The notes beneath the pieces are model-generated. The model saw only the letters and a program-made list of their open reading frames with translations, was not told the DNA's origin and made no database searches. A stretch of 64,000 nucleotides of DNA from Rivularia sp. T60_A2020_040 (GTDB taxonomy: Bacteria > Cyanobacteriota > Cyanobacteriia > Cyanobacteriales > Nostocaceae): contig JACYMD010000048.1 of the NCBI GenBank assembly GCA_015272215.1, forward strand, positions 103,940 to 167,939, in the 5' to 3' direction. Each line of letters starts with the position of its first letter. The stretch's first letter is position 1. Made by a program: the position numbers and the translations under genes. Positions 1-9,776 of the stretch are shown here, one piece after another.

Positions 1-2
1 CT

Positions 3-143
3 CTAGCGACGATTATAGGGGCAGCAGTTGCCACTTTTGCAGTATGGTTTGGAGGAAATAATAATTCCCAAGTTAAGCAATTAGAAGAGAGAATCGCTTT
101 TTTAGAAACAATCTTGACTACAGAGGATGCCGAGAAAAGCTAG
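3..143 (+). CDS. C-terminal fragment of a truncated CDS (membrane segment plus short coiled coil), hypothetical protein
   Basis: Open frame from the window edge: LATIIGAAVATFAVWFGGNNNSQVKQLEERIAFLETILTTEDAEKS*; 5' end outside window. Confidence 0.45.
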   Translation, partial: LATIIGAAVATFAVWFGGNNNSQVKQLEERIAFLETILTTEDAEKS

Positions 144-562
144 AAATCTACTAAAAACTACACAACCTCGATAATTTCGCTATAATTTACTTCCACTACA
201 AACAAGTAATATTGATCAAATTGATTCAAAATTTATTTTTAGTAGCTGTCTCTAGCAATCGGCTCCGCTTACTACAACTTTTAAATTTTGCTAAAAGTTA
301 GATAGGAAGATTCCTCCTAGCCCCGCAAACTTTTCAAAATCGATTTTGGATTAACCCCACAAATCAATCTTGGGGCTTGTACCATTAAGGAATTATTGAT
401 AACATTTAAAATACTGATTTAACCAGATTCTGTGTATTAAAAAAAAGAAAATTATCTTGATTTATGGTTTTTTTAATGGATATTAATCGACTTTACTTGA
501 TCAACGATAAACAATTGTTAATATTTAAATTAAGTTAATTATTCAAGGTTGTGCATTAAAGT

Positions 563-2326
563 ATGGATGAAAACTCTATTAACTTACTAAAAGCTCAACA
601 AGCCGACTTTATTGAGCGAATCAAAAAAACAAAAACTTATGAAATTAGTTTGCTCGAAACTAGTTTTAAAGGTTGTCATAGAGAATATATGACATTTTGG
701 GGTGAAAGATTGACTTTACTCATGGAAAATGCTCGTCAACAAGCAGAAATTCTGGCTCGAAATCCGCCACCAATTCCATTAGAATATCCCGAAGATCCTG
801 ATTGGACAATACCTTTTGCCACTTTTTTTCAACACCAATCCGAAACTTATTTGTTGCGAGAATTGATTGTTGAAGAGGTGATGAAAGCTTGTTATGGTAA
901 GCTGGTGAAAAAGATGCCTCTAGATGTTTTAACAAATATTCCTTTGGATGATGAAGGAAATCTTCGAGGTGAAAGTAAATATTCTTTTTTAGTTACAAAT
1001 AACCCCGAAATAAAAATTAGAGCTTGTGTTTCTGATTCCGAAAGCTTTAATAGTCTCAAAAAAGATAAAGTACGTTGGACAATCACTCAAGAAGATTTAA
1101 ATAATTACCAAATTTTATTTTTTGTCTGTTTATTTTTCCCTGGTTGCGGACAAAGAGGATATGAAAAAGAAGTTCTAATTGCTGGATTTTTACCAACTAA
1201 TCAAATTGAATTTAACGGTTTGCAAACTCATGTTAGCCCAAGCAAATTACTGTACACAGGAGGATTATCTTGGTACTTAAATTTACTTAAAAACCAGAAA
1301 AATCTGCCGAAAAAAGTTGATGATATTCAAGAAGCCAAAACAATTGCTAGTCTCTCATCAAATCATCCTCTACAAACTATTATAGGTAAATGGCAATGTT
1401 CCCAGACCTTAACCGGACATATTAAAGGAATTAATTGTATTGCTTTAACACCGAAAAATCAACATTATTCCCAATCATTAATAGCTAGTGGAAGTCGAGG
1501 AGAAATAAAAATTTGGGATTTAAAAAAGGGTGATTTAATTGCGACTTTATCGGAATATCCTTGGGTTCGTACCGGGATTGCAGATGAAATCAATTATTTA
1601 GCCTTTAGTCCTCATGAACAAATTTTAGCAAGTGGTGGGGCTGATTGTACTATCAAAATCTGGCATTTAGGTGCTAAAGACTTGATTGATATCATGGATA
1701 AACATAATGGCATGGTGCGCTGTGTTGCTTTTAGTGCTGATGGTAGAATATTAGCTACTGGTGGTGACGATCGCAAAATTCAGTTTTGGGATATGAGCGA
1801 TCGTCAAGTTGGGATGACGCTTTCTTTAGATGATACTGCGGCTCATTCTTTAATTTTCAGTCAAGATGGCAAGACTTTAGTTACAGGTAGCTATCGGAAA
1901 ATAAAAGTTTGGCAAATATCTCCTAATCAACAAATATCTGACGTAAAAGTGAAATTAGAGCATTCTCTTACAGCTCATTCTCACATAGTTCGTTCTTTAG
2001 CGGTGAATAAAGATGGAACAATTATGGTGAGTGCGAGTACAGATAAAACAATTAAAGTTTGGGATTTGAAAACAGGACAATTACTTCGTATTCTTGAAGG
2101 ACATGAAGATGGAGTATATACAGTTACAATCAGTCAAGATGAGCAAATTATTGCTAGTGGAAGTGCTGATAATACGATTAAATTATGGCATTTAGAAACG
2201 GGAGAGTTACTAAACACTTTTGCAGGACATAATAACACCGTAACTGCGGTAGCTTTTGCCGAAAAAGGCAATATTTTAGTCAGTGGTAGTTTAGATAAAA
2301 CTATTAAAATTTGGCAGAGAAGTTAG
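563..2326 (+). CDS. WD40 repeat protein with N-terminal non-WD region
   Basis: Multiple WD repeats (SGSRGEIKIWDL, SGGADCTIKIWHL, SASTDKTIKVWDL, SGSADNTIKLWHL, SGSLDKTIKIWQ). Confidence 0.92.
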   Translation: MDENSINLLKAQQADFIERIKKTKTYEISLLETSFKGCHREYMTFWGERLTLLMENARQQAEILARNPPPIPLEYPEDPDWTIPFATFFQHQSETYLLRELIVEEVMKACYGKLVKKMPLDVLTNIPLDDEGNLRGESKYSFLVTNNPEIKIRACVSDSESFNSLKKDKVRWTITQEDLNNYQILFFVCLFFPGCGQRGYEKEVLIAGFLPTNQIEFNGLQTHVSPSKLLYTGGLSWYLNLLKNQKNLPKKVDDIQEAKTIASLSSNHPLQTIIGKWQCSQTLTGHIKGINCIALTPKNQHYSQSLIASGSRGEIKIWDLKKGDLIATLSEYPWVRTGIADEINYLAFSPHEQILASGGADCTIKIWHLGAKDLIDIMDKHNGMVRCVAFSADGRILATGGDDRKIQFWDMSDRQVGMTLSLDDTAAHSLIFSQDGKTLVTGSYRKIKVWQISPNQQISDVKVKLEHSLTAHSHIVRSLAVNKDGTIMVSASTDKTIKVWDLKTGQLLRILEGHEDGVYTVTISQDEQIIASGSADNTIKLWHLETGELLNTFAGHNNTVTAVAFAEKGNILVSGSLDKTIKIWQRS

Positions 2327-2479
2327 CGATAAAATTTACTGGATTGGAGTGCAATATTCTCAATATCTGCTGGGTAAGAAGTCGGGTTTCTACAACAATT
2401 TTGGGTTGTTACGGATATCTAGGAGAAACCCGACGAATAGGATAGTACAATTACTATATTTATCAATCCAAAATCCAAA

Positions 2480-2977
2480 ATGTTCCATCCCCAACCCATA
2501 GAACCCGAAGCTGGGCAAGAATCAGTATGGGATTATCCCCGCCCCCCTCGTTTAGAAGATACTGATAAACATATTCAAATCATCTTTAACGGTGAGACTA
2601 TTGCCGATACCAAACGAGCAAAGCGTGTTTTAGAAACCAGCCATCCTCCCAATTACTATATTCCACCAGAAGATATCAAAATGGAATATTTAATCCAAAC
2701 ACCGCAATCAAGTTTTTGTGAATGGAAAGGACGTGCTAGTTATTACACTCTTAAAGTTGGTGAAAAAGAAGCTCAAAATGTCTGCTGGTATTACACTGAA
2801 CCTACAGAAGTATTTGTACCACTCAAAGATTACGTAGCTTTTTATGCTCACGTCATGGATGCTTGCTATGTAGATGGCGAAAAAGTTGAACCACAACCAG
2901 GAAATTTTTATGGTGGTTGGGTAACAAAAGATATAGTTGGACCATTTAAAGGAAGTCCCGGTAGTTGGGGATGGTGA
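2480..2977 (+). CDS. DUF427 family protein
   Basis: ESVWDYPRPPRLE...FNGETIADTKRAKRVLETSHPPNYYIPPEDI...WKGRASYYTL pattern typical of DUF427. Confidence 0.85.
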   Translation: MFHPQPIEPEAGQESVWDYPRPPRLEDTDKHIQIIFNGETIADTKRAKRVLETSHPPNYYIPPEDIKMEYLIQTPQSSFCEWKGRASYYTLKVGEKEAQNVCWYYTEPTEVFVPLKDYVAFYAHVMDACYVDGEKVEPQPGNFYGGWVTKDIVGPFKGSPGSWGW

Positions 2978-3103
2978 AATCAGTTATCAGTTATCAGTGA
3001 ACAGTTATCAACCAACAACCAACAACCAACAACTAACAACTAACCACCAACAACTATCCACCATCAACTAACAACTATCAACCAACAACCATCAACTAAC
3101 TCT

Positions 3104-4135
3104 TTATTTTTCAAATATCAAATAAGTTCCTTCTAAACCTTCTAAAATAGTGCGAGTATTGGCTCTCATCATTTTTTGATAGGTGTCTGCTTCGCTTCCT
3201 GGTAAACCTAAATTCTCGGCAAAAAGCTGTCTTTGTGATATATTTACTTTTGCTTGTTCAGCAACGGATTTTATTAATTGAGGACTAACTGTCGGTTGCA
3301 CAAAAATTGTTGGTACATTGGTTTTTTGCAGTGTTTTAGCTAGTAAGTTAACTTTCACATCTGATGTTTGTTCTGTAGGACTAATAAACCTTAAGGTTCC
3401 CGCTAATTTCAAACCATAAGCACGAACATAATAAGCCATTGCATTATTAGTTGTTACCAAAGTCCGTTTATTCGCCGGAATCGTTGCAATTCTGGCTTTT
3501 ATCCAACTATCTAATTGTAAAAGTTGATTCTTGATTTTTTGAGTATTACTTTGATAAAGTTCGGCATTTTCGGGTATTGATTTAGCTAAATTAATCCCAA
3601 TTACTTCTACCATTTTTGCCGCATTTTTTGCATTGTGCCATACATAAGGGTCGGCTACTTTTTGTCCATTTATGGTTATCATTAATGGTATGGGTACGGC
3701 AATTTTTGCTACTGGAAGTTTTGTTGCGGGATTTTTACTGGCTAGGATAAATTTCTCTAATCCTGGTTCTAAATTGTAACCATTAAAAATAATTAATTTC
3801 GCTTGATTTATTGCTTGTTGATCTGCTGGAGTTGGTTGATAAATTTTGGGATTAATTGATGGTGAAGTTAAACAGGTAAGATTAATTGTTTTTGCGGCAA
3901 TTTGTTTTGTTAAGTCGCATAAAACACTGGTAGTTGCCACAACTTGCGGTAAATTTTTCTCAACTGTAGTTTTAGTTACAGTTGTTGTGTAAGATGAACT
4001 ATTTGTTGAATTATCCGAATTATTACAACCATAAAATGATACGCTAAAAATAATCAAGATAATACGCAAAGCTTTGTTGAAAAGTAGTTTTTCTAACATA
4101 AAGTTATAATTAGCACTTGTTTTATATTGCCTCAT
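3104..4135 (-). CDS. Metal-binding-type ABC transporter substrate-binding lipoprotein (TroA/ZnuA/MntC superfamily), ligand residues diverged
   Basis: VVATTSVLCDLTKQIA, YQPTPADQQAINQAKLIIFNGYNLE, GSEADTYQKMMRANTRTILEGL; lipobox SVSFYGC. The ORF track opens at a TTG (4153); ATG at 4135 or 4099 is more likely. Confidence 0.8.
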   Translation of the reverse strand: MRQYKTSANYNFMLEKLLFNKALRIILIIFSVSFYGCNNSDNSTNSSSYTTTVTKTTVEKNLPQVVATTSVLCDLTKQIAAKTINLTCLTSPSINPKIYQPTPADQQAINQAKLIIFNGYNLEPGLEKFILASKNPATKLPVAKIAVPIPLMITINGQKVADPYVWHNAKNAAKMVEVIGINLAKSIPENAELYQSNTQKIKNQLLQLDSWIKARIATIPANKRTLVTTNNAMAYYVRAYGLKLAGTLRFISPTEQTSDVKVNLLAKTLQKTNVPTIFVQPTVSPQLIKSVAEQAKVNISQRQLFAENLGLPGSEADTYQKMMRANTRTILEGLEGTYLIFEK

Positions 4136-4157
4136 ACTACTTGTTTCTCTCAACGCG

Positions 4158-4176
4158 AATGATTATTATTGTCATT
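4158..4176. promoter_or_regulatory. Zur/Fur-family box-like palindrome in a divergent intergenic region
   Basis: aatgattattattgtcatt matches AATGATAATNATTATCATT at 16 of 18 defined positions; arms self-complementary at 7 of 9. Confidence 0.6.
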
Positions 4177-4210
4177 GAAACAAATATTTTGTCAGCCTTA
4201 AGATATCGCA

Positions 4211-5161
4211 ATGACTATGAATACAGTTAATGCATCTTTTGATAAGGAACTTGTCATAGCTTTGATGGGTAAAGGTGGAACGGGTAAGACTTTCACTTCA
4301 CTGGGTTTAATCCAAGGTTTGAGAAAGTTGGATCGAAAAATGATTGTAGCGGATGCAGACACGAATAGATCACTTTCGCGCTATCTTACTGCTCATTATT
4401 TGGGATATGGGGAAGAGGAATTAAAACAACTTCCACTGATAACTCAAGCTGAGCAAGATTTTTACGATTATCACCAACTAGATTCGGAACAAACCTACCG
4501 CGAATTTTACGGTACTCCATTCGAGCAAGTCAAAAAATTTTCAGTTGAACCACCGGACTATTTTACCCAAAAGTATACAAAATCCCTTGATGATAAACTC
4601 GCTTTGATGTCGGTAGGAACCAGTGCAATGCGGATGGAAGAACTTTACTCTACTCGTTGTTCTCACGCAACGTTAAACCCTTTAAAAGCGTGGTTAGCGC
4701 TGTCTACAAACGGTATTGTGGTTCTTGATTGTGGTGGTGGTGAGGATTCCGGTAGATTTGGTTTACCTATTGGTGCCAATGTGGTAGTTGTAGTAGTAGA
4801 AGCAACTCCCGACGCGATCGCAATTTCCGAGGATATCCGCGCTATTGATGAAGAATTGGGAATTCCGGTAGTTTACGTTTTAAATAAATGTCTCAATCAG
4901 TTTCCCCAAGTTGAAGCTTTTGAAGCGGAACACCAAGATACTATTATCGGTAAAATTCCTTTTATACCTAGTATTTATGGTAAAAATCCCTTAGAAGTAT
5001 TTGACGAAATTGAACCTATATTTACACCAATGGTTGAGAAAATTCTCGCTCAGAAATTAAGTTCTTCTCAACAAAGATGGGAAAGAGTATTAAGATGGCA
5101 AGAACGTTTACAGCAACAACGAGAAACGAGTAAAAGTCAACCTTTTAGTTTTATTTCTTAA
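4211..5161 (+). CDS. P-loop ATPase of the MinD/ParA/CooC-like class
   Basis: Deviant Walker A MGKGGTGKTFTSLGLIQGL, VADADTNRSL, IVVLDCGGGEDS. Confidence 0.8.
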   Translation: MTMNTVNASFDKELVIALMGKGGTGKTFTSLGLIQGLRKLDRKMIVADADTNRSLSRYLTAHYLGYGEEELKQLPLITQAEQDFYDYHQLDSEQTYREFYGTPFEQVKKFSVEPPDYFTQKYTKSLDDKLALMSVGTSAMRMEELYSTRCSHATLNPLKAWLALSTNGIVVLDCGGGEDSGRFGLPIGANVVVVVVEATPDAIAISEDIRAIDEELGIPVVYVLNKCLNQFPQVEAFEAEHQDTIIGKIPFIPSIYGKNPLEVFDEIEPIFTPMVEKILAQKLSSSQQRWERVLRWQERLQQQRETSKSQPFSFIS

Positions 5162-5196
5162 CTTAAAAAACTCTGCGCTCCTCTGCGTTAAAAAAC

Positions 5197-7356
5197 CTAT
5201 AAATTGCCAAACTTCGGACTCCACCATCCTTTAGCTGTGTTAAAGTAAACGGCTTCTTTGTGCTTGCTATCTTGTCTTGCTTTGGAATCGGAACACCGTA
5301 ACATAGTTTTCTTTTGTCCATCTTTTGTGTAACTATATTCTTCCAAAGGTTTCTTACATACTGGACAAGGATACTTAGTAAATTTTACCGGAGATTTTTG
5401 ATCATCTGTAGTTTTTTCTGTTTTAGAACCTGGTACTTGCCATGTTTTGTTATAGTCGTTCCAGAATAAAACCACATTTTCACAACCGCTGACACATTTA
5501 AGAAAGTATTTCTTTTTAACTTTACTACTCTTAATTTTTGCTAGATAATTATTACACTCAGGACAACGAGTTCTAGATTTTTCATATTCACGCTCAGTTG
5601 CTGTTGTTTTCTTTCCATTTAACGCAGCGACGGGTATAGTTTTGGCTTTTACTAAAGCTGGTGCAAAGTAATCTTGATTCCAACTTGTAAGATATTTTTG
5701 CCAAGGTTCTTTTCCCGAAGCAATACTATCAAGAGCATCTTCCATTTTGGCAGTAAATTCAGTTTTTAATAAATCTGGTAAAGCTTTTTCTAAAAATTCA
5801 TCTACCTCAAGACCTAAAGTTGTCGGTTGTAAAATTGCTTTTGTTAACTCCACATAACCACGTTTTTTCAAAGTTGCAATTGTGGGAGAATAAGTACTCG
5901 GACGACCAATTCCTTTGCGTTCCATTAATTGAACTAACTTGGGTTCGCTGTATCGTGGTGGTGGTTGAGTCTGTTTCTTCTCATGACCAGCATTTTCTAA
6001 AGTTAATATTTGTCCTTGTTGTAAATTGGGTAAAAGTGTATCTTTACTCAAATTTGACCAATATTTAGCATAACCGAGAAACTCCACTACCTGTCCTCTA
6101 GCTTGCCAAAGTATTTCACCCGATTGAATAATCACCAAAGTTTTACGTAACTGCGCTGCACGACATTGAGAAGCAACGGCTCTTTTCCAAATCATTACAT
6201 ACAAATCAAACTCATCCGGGGAAAGTTCAACCCGCAACTCAACCGAAGGACGAAATATATTAGTAGGACGAATTGCTTCATGAGCTTCCTGAGCAGTTTT
6301 ATTACTCCGATGTCTGGCTGTGGATTGCGGTACATTTTGCGGGTCATTTTGCTCCAACCACTTACGGACGCTAGCACAGAACTCTGGACTCAACATGACC
6401 GAATCCGTCCGCATATAAGTAATTAAACCAGCCTCATACAGCTTTTGTGCTACCTGCATAGTTTTTTCCGGAGCAAACTTCAACCGTGAACCGGCAGCTT
6501 GTTGCAGAGTAGAAGTAATAAAAGGTGGAGGTGGTTGACGGCTGGCGATTTTCCCTTCGTATTGGACAATTTGATGGGGATGATTTCGCGCTTGAGTCAC
6601 CAACCGTTCGGCTTCAGCTTCGGAAAGTACACGAGTCGATTCTGCGGTTTCTGATTTCTTAACCACCGTGTCATCATTCTCTTGATTATCTTGCTGTGCT
6701 GTCTCCGGTGGAGAATTATTTACCATTGCTTTATAAAAAGCGCGGAATCCTTCAGCATAGTCTACCCAAACACTCCAATAATCTTGGGGTACAAAAACCA
6801 GAATTTCTCTTTCACGCTGACAAATTAAATGTAGAGTAGCACTCTGAACTCTTCCGACACTTTTTGCACCATTATTCAAAGCCCAAACCAAAGGACTTCC
6901 CTTGTAACCAACTAACTTATCTAAGCAATCTCTGCATAATCCGGCACCAACCAAATTAGTATCAAGCTTGCGGGGTTTAGCCACAGCAGCCCGCACCGCA
7001 GCTTCTGTAATCTCCGTATAGACTACCCTTTTCGGCTCCTTTAACCCCAAAGCTTCCTTGAGGTGCCACGCGATCGTTTCCCCTTCCCTATCGGGGTCTG
7101 TAGCCAAAATCACTTCCTGAACCTGATTAACCGCAGCTTTTAACTTAGTAATAGTTTCCTTCGCTTGCTGACTGCGGGGAATGTAGCGACACCGCACATT
7201 GTGACCATCCATAATAAAGCCCAAAGAATCCTCACCTTCATTACTGAGTTCTCGAATGTGACCGCAACTAGCACGAACAATCCAATCACTTCCCAGAATT
7301 TTACTCAGTTTTTTAACTTTACCAGGAGATTCTACTATCAGCAGACGTTTAGGCAT
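5197..7356 (-). CDS. topA: Type IA DNA topoisomerase I
   Basis: MPKRLLIVESPGKVKKLSKIL (TOPRIM), ILATDPDREGETIAWHL, active-site LITYMRTDSV, MERKGIGRPSTYSPTI, C-terminal Cys motifs. The ORF track begins at 7404; the internal ATG at 7356 matches the family start. Confidence 0.93.
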   Translation of the reverse strand: MPKRLLIVESPGKVKKLSKILGSDWIVRASCGHIRELSNEGEDSLGFIMDGHNVRCRYIPRSQQAKETITKLKAAVNQVQEVILATDPDREGETIAWHLKEALGLKEPKRVVYTEITEAAVRAAVAKPRKLDTNLVGAGLCRDCLDKLVGYKGSPLVWALNNGAKSVGRVQSATLHLICQREREILVFVPQDYWSVWVDYAEGFRAFYKAMVNNSPPETAQQDNQENDDTVVKKSETAESTRVLSEAEAERLVTQARNHPHQIVQYEGKIASRQPPPPFITSTLQQAAGSRLKFAPEKTMQVAQKLYEAGLITYMRTDSVMLSPEFCASVRKWLEQNDPQNVPQSTARHRSNKTAQEAHEAIRPTNIFRPSVELRVELSPDEFDLYVMIWKRAVASQCRAAQLRKTLVIIQSGEILWQARGQVVEFLGYAKYWSNLSKDTLLPNLQQGQILTLENAGHEKKQTQPPPRYSEPKLVQLMERKGIGRPSTYSPTIATLKKRGYVELTKAILQPTTLGLEVDEFLEKALPDLLKTEFTAKMEDALDSIASGKEPWQKYLTSWNQDYFAPALVKAKTIPVAALNGKKTTATEREYEKSRTRCPECNNYLAKIKSSKVKKKYFLKCVSGCENVVLFWNDYNKTWQVPGSKTEKTTDDQKSPVKFTKYPCPVCKKPLEEYSYTKDGQKKTMLRCSDSKARQDSKHKEAVYFNTAKGWWSPKFGNL

Positions 7357-7929
7357 GACATCAAGGTTTAGGTAGAGATGCAATCCCGAAAAAGGCTTCG
7401 ACATTTTATATTACTATCGTACACCGAAAGCTTACCCCGTCCCAATTTGCGGAAGAAAAAAAACAGTATTTTTTTCCACTCTTAACCGAATTTTAACTAA
7501 TCATTAAATAACCCATTTTTTGAAAAAACCGAGTTTCTCAACACCATAAGTTTTAACAACTCATCAGTCATTAGCATATCTCTGATTTCTGAAATTAAAA
7601 GAAAAACTATCAGAATCAACGGGTATTTTAATAAGAAATATTAAGCAAACAAAGTTAAAGTCTGATGTTTCAAGTGGAAATTATTTTCCTTGGATTGGCG
7701 TGTATGTCTTCAGATAGATGATAAAAACAAATTAAAGCCCAAAGAAATCCCAATACATAATTACGAAATATTAACTGTAAAGTTTATTAAATAAATGCTC
7801 ATCTTCCGAGGCAATTTATATATACTTGATTTTCATATACGTTGAACAATTGAATATCTTGATCCCGACGGGAATTAATTAAACTATTGCTCGATTTCAA
7901 TCTATATATTGTACTTTGGAGGAAAAATA

Positions 7930-8316
7930 ATGTCTTTGTCACAAACTACTGATATGGGAAAAACCTACTCATTATTAATGATAAAAAGCTTTTTAATCTG
8001 GACGTTTACACTGGCAGTATGTTTGCTGGTTGTCGGTTTTCCTTTGGTTGTTTTGATGGCTACGATTGGATGTTTGCTGTCGATTGTTCTGCAATCTGTA
8101 ATGCCTGCTAGCGCGGTTTTGGTTGTAGCCGGTAGCTTAGTAATGTTTAATGTGATGGCAGTAATAGTAGCTGCTGGTGTACTAACACTGCGAGGTGTTC
8201 ATCCCAATCAAATTAAATGGTTGAGCTGGCTGCATGGAGAAGAAGAAGAGTTAAACACAAGTGTTTATGCAGCTTGTCCTTTAACTTGCGAAGTTGAATC
8301 CCTCAGCTTGCAATAA
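7930..8316 (+). CDS. Hypothetical small membrane protein
   Basis: Start chosen at ATG 7930 behind GGAGG-type RBS; two to three hydrophobic segments. Confidence 0.65.
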   Translation: MSLSQTTDMGKTYSLLMIKSFLIWTFTLAVCLLVVGFPLVVLMATIGCLLSIVLQSVMPASAVLVVAGSLVMFNVMAVIVAAGVLTLRGVHPNQIKWLSWLHGEEEELNTSVYAACPLTCEVESLSLQ

Positions 8317-8551
8317 ATTCAATAAATTATAACCATCACAACTAATTCGACAAACAGTGCATTTCTGCCCGGTTCATCCGGGTTTTTTCATGGTTGACAG
8401 TGGACAGTTGACAGTTGACTTCTAACCTTTGACCTTTGACCTTTAATCTTTGACCTTGTTATAAAATATATACTTTTGTGACAATCGACTATTGACGAAT
8501 CACCCCTATGGTAATGACTATTGACTATTAACTAGTGATTTATGACTAATT

Positions 8552-9658
8552 ATGAAGCGAGTTTGTATTATCTTAGGTACTCGTCCGGAAGCGATTAAAC
8601 TGGCTCCGGTGATTCAAACTTTCCAAGGCTATCAAGGCTTGGAAACTCAGGTGATTTTAACCGGACAACATCGGGAGATGGTGGAACAGGTGATGGGATT
8701 GTTCAATTTAAAAGCCGATCGCGATTTAGAGATTATGCAGCCAAAACAATCTCTGAGCGATATTACCTGTCGTAGTTTGCGTGGTTTGCAAGAGTTATTC
8801 GAGGAAAACCAACCAAATTTAGTTTTGGTGCAAGGAGATACAACTACAGCTTTTGCAGCAGCTTTAGCAGCTTTTTATCAAAAAATTCCGATCGCTCATG
8901 TGGAAGCTGGTTTAAGAACCGATGACTTATTTAATCCTTACCCAGAAGAAGCTAACCGACGTTTAATTTCCCAAATTGCTCAACTGCATTTTGCGCCGAC
9001 ACCTCTGGCTACAGAAAATTTACAACGTTCTGGGGTGTTAGGGGAAGTTCACATGACGGGTAACACCGTAATTGATGCGCTGTTGAATGTGGCTAAAAGC
9101 GAACCTCCTTGTAATGTACCGGGTTTGGAATGGAATGATTATCGAGTAATTTTAGCTACAGTTCACCGCCGAGAGAATTGGGGAGAACCGCTGCAAAGTA
9201 TTGCCAAATCATTTTTACAAATATTAGATAAATTTCCTGATACAGCATTATTGTTACCTTTACATCGTAATCCTACGGTTAGAGAACCCTTACAGGCAAT
9301 GTTGGGGAATCATCCCCGAATCTTCTTAACAGAACCTCTAGACTACGCTCAACTCGTGGGTGCGGTAATGCGATCGCACTTATTACTTACTGACTCAGGT
9401 GGGTTACAAGAAGAAGCACCTAGTTTAGGCAAACCAGTATTAGTACTGAGAGAAACAACCGAAAGACCCGAAGCAGTAAGCGCAGGTACAGCCAAACTTG
9501 TAGGAACCGATACCCAGACAATTGTCGCTAGTGCAGCACAACTATTGAGCAATCCCACAGCTTATGAAACAATGGCAAGTGCAATAAATCCCTTCGGAGA
9601 TGGTTACGCTTCGCAGCGGATTTTAGAAATTGTACGGGGGTTTTTAGGAGTTAATTAG
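8552..9658 (+). CDS. wecB: UDP-N-acetylglucosamine 2-epimerase (non-hydrolysing)
   Basis: ILGTRPEAIKLAPVI, TGQHREMV, VQGDTTTAFAAALAAF, HVEAGLRT, TVHRRENWG, LTDSGGLQEEAPSLGKPVLVLRETTERPE. Confidence 0.95.
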   Translation: MKRVCIILGTRPEAIKLAPVIQTFQGYQGLETQVILTGQHREMVEQVMGLFNLKADRDLEIMQPKQSLSDITCRSLRGLQELFEENQPNLVLVQGDTTTAFAAALAAFYQKIPIAHVEAGLRTDDLFNPYPEEANRRLISQIAQLHFAPTPLATENLQRSGVLGEVHMTGNTVIDALLNVAKSEPPCNVPGLEWNDYRVILATVHRRENWGEPLQSIAKSFLQILDKFPDTALLLPLHRNPTVREPLQAMLGNHPRIFLTEPLDYAQLVGAVMRSHLLLTDSGGLQEEAPSLGKPVLVLRETTERPEAVSAGTAKLVGTDTQTIVASAAQLLSNPTAYETMASAINPFGDGYASQRILEIVRGFLGVN

Positions 9659-9681
9659 GAGTTAGGAATTAGGCAATCCCC

Positions 9682-9714
9682 AGAAGTCGGGTTTATCATA
9701 GAAACCCGACTTCT
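9682..9714. terminator. Perfect 13-bp hairpin between convergent genes (bidirectional terminator candidate; repeat family member)
   Basis: agaagtcgggttt - 7 nt - aaacccgacttct. Confidence 0.6.
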
Positions 9715-9776
9715 CACCCAATCGTCAACATAACTCCTCACTCCATGTCCTTACCGACACGCTGCGCTAACACTCC

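Noticed and set aside
5820-6426. ORFs antisense or out of frame within topA (82, 86 and 60 aa)
   Set aside because: Shadow ORFs inside a strongly conserved topoisomerase frame.
5197-7356. Topoisomerase considered as plasmid/ICE-borne TraE-like enzyme because a ParA-like ATPase is adjacent
   Set aside because: Convergent orientation, no conjugation or partition partner genes; more consistent with a chromosomal topA paralogue.
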